Below, in pieces: positions 59,176-64,000 of a DNA stretch of 64,000 nucleotides. A model generated the notes under the pieces. It saw nothing but the letters and a program-made list of their open reading frames with translations. It made no database searches and was not told the origin of the DNA. How positions within the stretch are numbered: the stretch's first letter is position 1; every line of letters begins with the position of its first letter. A program made the position numbers and the translations under genes. Source of the stretch: Neorhizobium lilium (GTDB lineage Bacteria; Pseudomonadota; Alphaproteobacteria; Rhizobiales; Rhizobiaceae); contig NZ_SBIP01000003.1 in assembly GCF_004053875.1 (NCBI RefSeq), forward strand, positions 558,001 through 622,000, given 5' to 3'.

Positions 59176-59622
59176 ATGGCATACCGGACTGAAGATATGT
59201 TCTCCTTTTCTGCTTTTGACCCAGCCAAGTTCACCGAAGGTTTTCGTGATCTGGCCGAAAAGGGAGCAAGCCAGACGCACGAAGCCTACATTAAGATGAA
59301 GGCGGCGGCAGAGGAAGCTACCAAAACGGCTGAATCCACAATGCAGTCTGCTCAGGCGGGAAGTATGGAACTCGGCATCCAGACGATTGAAGCCTTGCGC
59401 ACCACCGCCGACATGTCGCTTTTGCACATGGAGGCCTTGATGGGCGTCAAGTCGGTTTCCGAACTCGTCGAACTGCAGACGTCGTTTCTTCGGCGCCAGG
59501 CGGAAATGACGGTCGCCCAAGCCAAGGCAATCCAGGAATCGGCGCTCAAGCTAGCCGACACCGTCGCGAAGCCCGGCAAGGACGCCGTGGAAAAAGCCAT
59601 GGGAAACGTCAAGGCGTCCTGA
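59176..59622 (+). CDS. phaP: Phasin, PHB granule-associated protein
   Basis: Phasins coat polyhydroxybutyrate granules. The 148-residue protein starts at ATG 59176, 9 bases after GGAGGA. The Phasin_2 type pattern is visible: 'FDPAKFTEGFRDLAEKG', a helical middle, 'GMQTIEALRTTAD'-like text and 'LQTSFLRRQAEMTVAQAKAI'. The order aacS-cbrA-phaP agrees with Sinorhizobium phaP1. It is preceded by a good promoter and a palindrome. Confidence 0.9.
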   Translation: MAYRTEDMFSFSAFDPAKFTEGFRDLAEKGASQTHEAYIKMKAAAEEATKTAESTMQSAQAGSMELGIQTIEALRTTADMSLLHMEALMGVKSVSELVELQTSFLRRQAEMTVAQAKAIQESALKLADTVAKPGKDAVEKAMGNVKAS

Positions 59623-59733
59623 TCGGCACTCGTCTGGCGGATCTTCGGGAATGGCCTTTTCTAATCGGAAGGGGCTTGCATAATCCGCCTGATCGCCGTA
59701 TTGGGACCACCGCAGCGTCAGACGCTGTTTTGT

Positions 59734-59810
59734 GCGGTTGTAGCTCAGTTGGTTAGAGCGCAGGTTTGTGGCACCTGAGGTCGGAGGTTCGAGACCCCCC
59801 AACCGTACCA
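59734..59810 (+). tRNA. tRNA-His (anticodon GTG)
   Basis: The 77-base gene folds as a cloverleaf: acceptor 59734-59740 with 59800-59806, D stem GCTC/GAGC, anticodon stem CAGGT/ACCTG with loop TTGTGGC, T stem GGAGG/CCCCC, and an encoded CCA end. The anticodon is GTG. No G-1 is encoded: the base before is T. Position 73 is A and the first pair is G1-U72, as known for a group of alphaproteobacteria. The T stem has an A51-C63 mismatch. Confidence 0.93.
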
Positions 59811-59845
59811 TTTCCATTCCATAAGTGTTTGAAGCTGCTGCTGGC

Positions 59846-60811
59846 TCACAGCCAGCCGGCGCGTTTGAAGCGTCCGAACAGGAATGTGCACAAGAGCAGA
59901 ATGACGCCCAGCACCACGTAATAGCCATGCTCCGTCTTGAGCTCCGGCATGTTCTCGAAATTCATCCCGTAAATGCCGGCAATGGCCGTCGGCACCGCCG
60001 CGATCGCCGCCCAGGCCGCTAGCTGTCGAGTGATCGCACCCTGGCTTTGCTGCTCAAGCAGGTTGCTGGCCTCGAATACCGACGTGATCACGTCCTTCAA
60101 GCCGCTCACCATGCCATCCACCCGGCGGACATGGTCGTAGACGTCGCGGAAATATTTGCGTGTCTCATCGTCGATGCAGGGCAGGTCGAGATTGTTCAGC
60201 TTGCCGCAGACTTCGGTCATCGGCCCCAGCACGCGTTGGAAGCGGATCAACTGCCGGCGCAACCGGAACAGGCGCTTGATTTGTTCGCGGCCAAGAACAG
60301 CGTCCAGCATATGCTGTTCCATCTCCAGAACCCGGTCCTCCACCGTTTGCACCACCGGCAGATAGCCATCGACGATGAAGTCGAGAACGCCGTGCAGAAC
60401 ATAATCCGGACCCTTCTTGAGGATCTGCGGAGCGGTTTCGAGCCTCTGCCGCAAGGCGCTGTGGCCGCGGTCGGAGCCGTGGCGCACGGTGATGACATGA
60501 TGGGGACCGATAAAGATGGCGGTCTCGCCATATTCTATGGCGTCGCCATCCAGATGGGCTGTCTTGGCAATGATGAAGAGCTGGTCGTCGTAGATATCGA
60601 CCTTCGGCACCTGCTTTGCTGCAAGCGCATCCTCGATAGCGAGGTCATGCAGCTTGAATATCTTCTGAAGCCCGACAAGCTCCTGCTCCACAGGGTCGTG
60701 GAGTCCGATCCATACGAAGGATTCCGGATCGTCGGGAACTGTATCCCGGCCGGCCTCGAAGGCGGCACCTCGCTTGCCTTCGTGATACACATATGACGCG
60801 ACAATGCTCAT
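59846..60811 (-). CDS. corA: CorA, magnesium/divalent cation channel
   Basis: CorA is a pentameric inner-membrane channel for Mg(2+), and also for Co(2+) or Ni(2+). The 321-residue protein has a soluble alpha/beta N-terminus and a long helix. Two transmembrane helices lie near the C-terminus, with the family signature GMN in 'AGIYGMNFENMPEL' between them. The basic C-terminal end is 'FGRFKRAGWL'. It is a single gene, convergent with the tRNA. Confidence 0.94.
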   Translation of the reverse strand: MSIVASYVYHEGKRGAAFEAGRDTVPDDPESFVWIGLHDPVEQELVGLQKIFKLHDLAIEDALAAKQVPKVDIYDDQLFIIAKTAHLDGDAIEYGETAIFIGPHHVITVRHGSDRGHSALRQRLETAPQILKKGPDYVLHGVLDFIVDGYLPVVQTVEDRVLEMEQHMLDAVLGREQIKRLFRLRRQLIRFQRVLGPMTEVCGKLNNLDLPCIDDETRKYFRDVYDHVRRVDGMVSGLKDVITSVFEASNLLEQQSQGAITRQLAAWAAIAAVPTAIAGIYGMNFENMPELKTEHGYYVVLGVILLLCTFLFGRFKRAGWL

Positions 60812-60907
60812 GGCTCAGTAACAATCTGGAATCTGCTTGCGGGGGCGGGAATTGGGGTCAGGACCTACTGAATTCAACCAGGAACCACCGGCTGTAAACC
60901 TGTTGTC

Positions 60908-61381
60908 TCAGGCGTGGTAGAACTTTTTCCCTTCGGCAAGTCTGGACGCCTTCTGGAATATTTGAGCCAGCCTCAGACGTTCCTCGCCAAGGTTGAGAAT
61001 AGCGCGATCGACTGTCCGGATCCTGGCGATGTCGACGCGGCCACGAAAGGCGCTGTGCTCGGAGTCCGGGGCGGGCCGCAGTATGATGGGGTCACCGATA
61101 TTGTCCTGGAAGTGGGCGAGGGTGATACCGGCCTTGACGAGCAGCGAGCGTATATTCGGCCGGTTCTCTGTGGCGATCACCACGCGGAAGGCATTGACGA
61201 AAGCGTCTTTCCCAACCGGAAGCTCATTGCTGTCCAGTATGCTGTTGCCGATCTCATGCTCCCGCAGGAAAATGAGATGGATATCCACCAGATGATGGGC
61301 CGCTTCCAGCACGTCGGCATCCGTCTGCATTTTTGACGCGTCTTCAGCGATGTTGCCCCAGAATGCCGACATATGGCGCAT
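60908..61381 (-). CDS. Hypothetical protein
   Basis: The 157-residue protein from ATG 61381 (MRHMSAFWG) has GAGG 7 bases upstream; a start 66 bases further upstream is not supported. There is no signal or membrane segment. Recognisable pieces are 'FVNAFRVVIATENRPNIRSL' and a charged, Arg-rich C-terminus. It matches no family that I know. It lies between corA and a small HTH gene, on the minus strand. Confidence 0.5.
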   Translation of the reverse strand: MRHMSAFWGNIAEDASKMQTDADVLEAAHHLVDIHLIFLREHEIGNSILDSNELPVGKDAFVNAFRVVIATENRPNIRSLLVKAGITLAHFQDNIGDPIILRPAPDSEHSAFRGRVDIARIRTVDRAILNLGEERLRLAQIFQKASRLAEGKKFYHA

Positions 61382-61641
61382 GATAGGTCCTCGATTTGGC
61401 GACAAGAGAACGCGCGGCGGGGCGAATTGGTTCGCCCCGATCAACAAAGCGTTGGAAAAGAGGCTAAAGAGGGTACGGAATCGGACAATTCTTTGTGCGG
61501 TGCAATATAAGCTATTGCCGCCGCCACAGGATTGTCTATTTAATGCGCAGCGGGATGCCTACCGTATAGGCCATCCAAGTCTTGGGCCGCAGCCCATCCC
61601 TTCGTCTGCCTCCAAGGCAGGTTTATCTGGAAGGAACGACA

Positions 61642-61887
61642 ATGACTGTTTCTATGAAAAATTTTCATGCCTCGTCTGAAAACACGCTCGCACCGAACCA
61701 GGTCGCGGTGCTGGTTGCGGAAGCCCGTCAGGCAGCTGGCTATAGCGTCGAGGATCTTTCGGTCACCACCGGCCTCGTCAATGACGAAATCGTCAGCATA
61801 GAGAACGGCACGGATCTCGATCCGGGCAAACTGAAGCGGGTTGCTGCTGCGTTGAAAGTGCCGGTCGGCACGCTCCGCCACGCCTGA
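61642..61887 (+). CDS. Small XRE-type HTH protein
   Basis: The 81-residue protein begins at ATG 61642 (MTVSMKNFHASS), 6 bases after AAGGA. The HTH pattern 'LVAEARQAAGYSVEDLSVTT' followed by 'VSIENGTDLDPGKLKRVAAA' is that of Cro/CI-type regulators. There is no other domain. It may be a transcriptional regulator, but no target is suggested by its neighbours. Confidence 0.65.
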   Translation: MTVSMKNFHASSENTLAPNQVAVLVAEARQAAGYSVEDLSVTTGLVNDEIVSIENGTDLDPGKLKRVAAALKVPVGTLRHA

Positions 61888-61936
61888 TCCGCTAAAGATT
61901 TTCGCCCGACTGAAGGGCGAAGCTCCTATGCTTGCT

Positions 61937-61962
61937 GGCCGGTTTCCCTGGGGGAGCCGGCC
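61937..61962 (+). terminator. Hairpin between the HTH and LysR genes
   Basis: GGCCGG (61937-61942) pairs with CCGGCC (61957-61962), extended inward by several further pairs around a short loop. It is followed by GCATGCGTTTTA on the plus strand. A weaker 7-pair stem (61901-61907 with 61915-61921) stands before it. Together they likely end the HTH transcript and may also serve the convergent LysR gene. Confidence 0.5.
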
Positions 61963-61984
61963 GCATGCGTTTTAGACAGCCGGA

Positions 61985-62884
61985 TTAGAGTGTATCCGTG
62001 TCGAAGACGAAGATATTCCGCTCCTCCTCGACCAGCTCCTTCAGAAATTCCACGACGATTTTCAGACGAAGGAGATCCCGCGTGGTTTCGTGATAGGTCG
62101 TCCAGTAGGATCGCCTGATCACCGTTTGTGGCAGGATGCGCACCAGTTCCGGATATTGCCTTGCCACATAATCATGCAGGATGCCGATACCGGCCCCAGA
62201 GCGGACCGCCTCGGTCTGCCCGGTCGCACTCGATATCTCGAAACGGGCATTCCAGTTGCGCATGATCTCGCCGGTAAAGTCGAGCGAGGGCGAGAAGATC
62301 AGGTCTTCCACATAGCCGATACGGGAATGGTCGATCAGGGCCTCGATCGTCTTTGGTTCGCCGAATTCCGACAGGTAATTGCGGGCCGCATAAAGGCCGA
62401 GTGTATAGTCCGTCAGCCTGGAGGAAACGAGGCGTCCCTGGTCCGGCCGTTCGATGGTGATCGCTACATCCGCTTCCCGCTGGGATAGGGAAAATGAGCG
62501 GGGCACCGGAACGAGCTGGACCTTGAGTTCCGGATGCCGCCGGGTGAGACGGCCGAGGCGGGAGGCAAGAAACGAGACGCCGAACCCGTCGGGCGCCCCG
62601 ATCCGGACCGTGCCGGCGATGGCAGCGTCGATGCGGCCCATGCTCGCCTGAACATCAAGCATCTCTGCTTCCATCCGCTCGGAAGCCCGCAGGAAAGCCT
62701 CGCCCTCGACGGTCAGAATGCAGCCATTCGTTCGGCGGATGAGCAGCCTGGTGCCAAGGCTGTCTTCCAGCGCCGTGATCCTTCTCCCGAGCGTCGCGTG
62801 ATTGATCGCTAGCCTGCGTGACGCGGAAAGAATCTGCCCGGCCCGAGCCACGGCGAGAAACAGACGAACGTCATCCCAATTCAT
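61985..62884 (-). CDS. LysR-family transcriptional regulator
   Basis: The 299-residue protein from ATG 62884 (MNWDDVRLFLAVARAG) has AGGA 7 bases upstream. The N-terminal winged helix has 'RRLAINHATLGRRITALEDS'. The effector domain follows ('GTVRIGAPDGFGVSFLASRL', 'AVRSGAGIGILHDYVARQYP'). It is divergent from the mmsA gene with a 108-base shared region, the usual arrangement for a LysR protein and its target. Confidence 0.9.
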   Translation of the reverse strand: MNWDDVRLFLAVARAGQILSASRRLAINHATLGRRITALEDSLGTRLLIRRTNGCILTVEGEAFLRASERMEAEMLDVQASMGRIDAAIAGTVRIGAPDGFGVSFLASRLGRLTRRHPELKVQLVPVPRSFSLSQREADVAITIERPDQGRLVSSRLTDYTLGLYAARNYLSEFGEPKTIEALIDHSRIGYVEDLIFSPSLDFTGEIMRNWNARFEISSATGQTEAVRSGAGIGILHDYVARQYPELVRILPQTVIRRSYWTTYHETTRDLLRLKIVVEFLKELVEEERNIFVFDTDTL

Positions 62885-62908
62885 GGCAGCATCCTGATGT
62901 CGAAAAAC

Positions 62909-62945
62909 GCACAACGGATGCGTAAACAACGGCGTTGCGTTGTGC
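62909..62945. promoter_or_regulatory. Inverted repeat in the LysR-mmsA divergent region
   Basis: GCACAACG (62909-62916) and CGTTGTGC (62938-62945) form an 8-base inverted repeat with 29 bases between centres, midway between the two divergent starts. It is a candidate operator for the LysR regulator. Confidence 0.4.
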
Positions 62946-62992
62946 AATAACAGGGTTATCCTCCCATCAACGAAAATCGGGAGAATATTTTT

Positions 62993-64000
<1,008 letters not shown>

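Overview
The window is a piece of chromosome from an alphaproteobacterium of the family Rhizobiaceae (Rhizobium/Agrobacterium/Ensifer group). The reasons are the flagellar gene order (flgI-motE-flgH-fliL-fliP, flagellins, motB-motC-fliK, rem, flgE-flgK-flgL-flaF-flbT-flgD-fliQ-flhA-fliR), the rhizobium-type MotC, MotE and Rem proteins, an aglEFGAK alpha-glucoside operon, a zwf-pgl-edd operon, an aacS-cbrA-phaP neighbourhood, a rhizobial intergenic palindromic repeat, and a tRNA-His without an encoded G-1. I see no insertion sequence, prophage, integrase or CRISPR array. Identifications rest on reading the protein sequences and remembered synteny; no database search was run.

Bases 1-24939 are flagellar. 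The left part (flgA end, flgI, motE, flgH, fliL, fliP) completes a basal-body and export operon. Two flagellin genes on the minus strand and a third on the plus strand follow. They share a conserved leader element, and the first two share a 694-base perfectly identical tract that looks like recent gene conversion. Next come a FliH-like gene, motB, motC, fliK and a lytic transglycosylase, then the orphan regulator rem, then the hook and late-assembly operon from flgE to fliR. Three small conserved-looking proteins and a single-domain FlgJ-type rod-binding protein end the cluster.

Bases 25067-27525 hold two genes that look like an orphan surface-polysaccharide pair: a short, degenerate WecG/TagA-like protein and a Wzz/GumC-like chain-length protein without a kinase domain. 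folD follows.

Bases 28681-35355 are the aglEFGAK operon: binding protein, two permeases, a GH13 alpha-glucosidase and an ABC ATPase. No LacI-type aglR lies upstream, and a palindromic repeat separates aglE from aglF. A small PilZ-like gene follows. On the minus strand, zwf-pgl-edd supply the Entner-Doudoroff entry that would consume the glucose released by AglA.

Bases 40165-50782 look like a polyamine module: a PuuB-like oxidase and a PuuA-like glutamine-synthetase-family ligase, a chemoreceptor, and a PotFGHI-type uptake system with a strong terminator between potF and potGHI. A BaiN-type flavoprotein and a 44-residue membrane peptide lie between them.

Bases 50790-59622 carry an AsmA-family protein, acetoacetyl-CoA synthetase, a large CbrA-type sensor kinase and a phasin, which links PHB/acetoacetate metabolism to envelope and cell-cycle signalling. 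The right end has tRNA-His(GTG), corA, a hypothetical gene, a small HTH protein, a LysR regulator and a divergent methylmalonate-semialdehyde dehydrogenase gene cut by the window edge.
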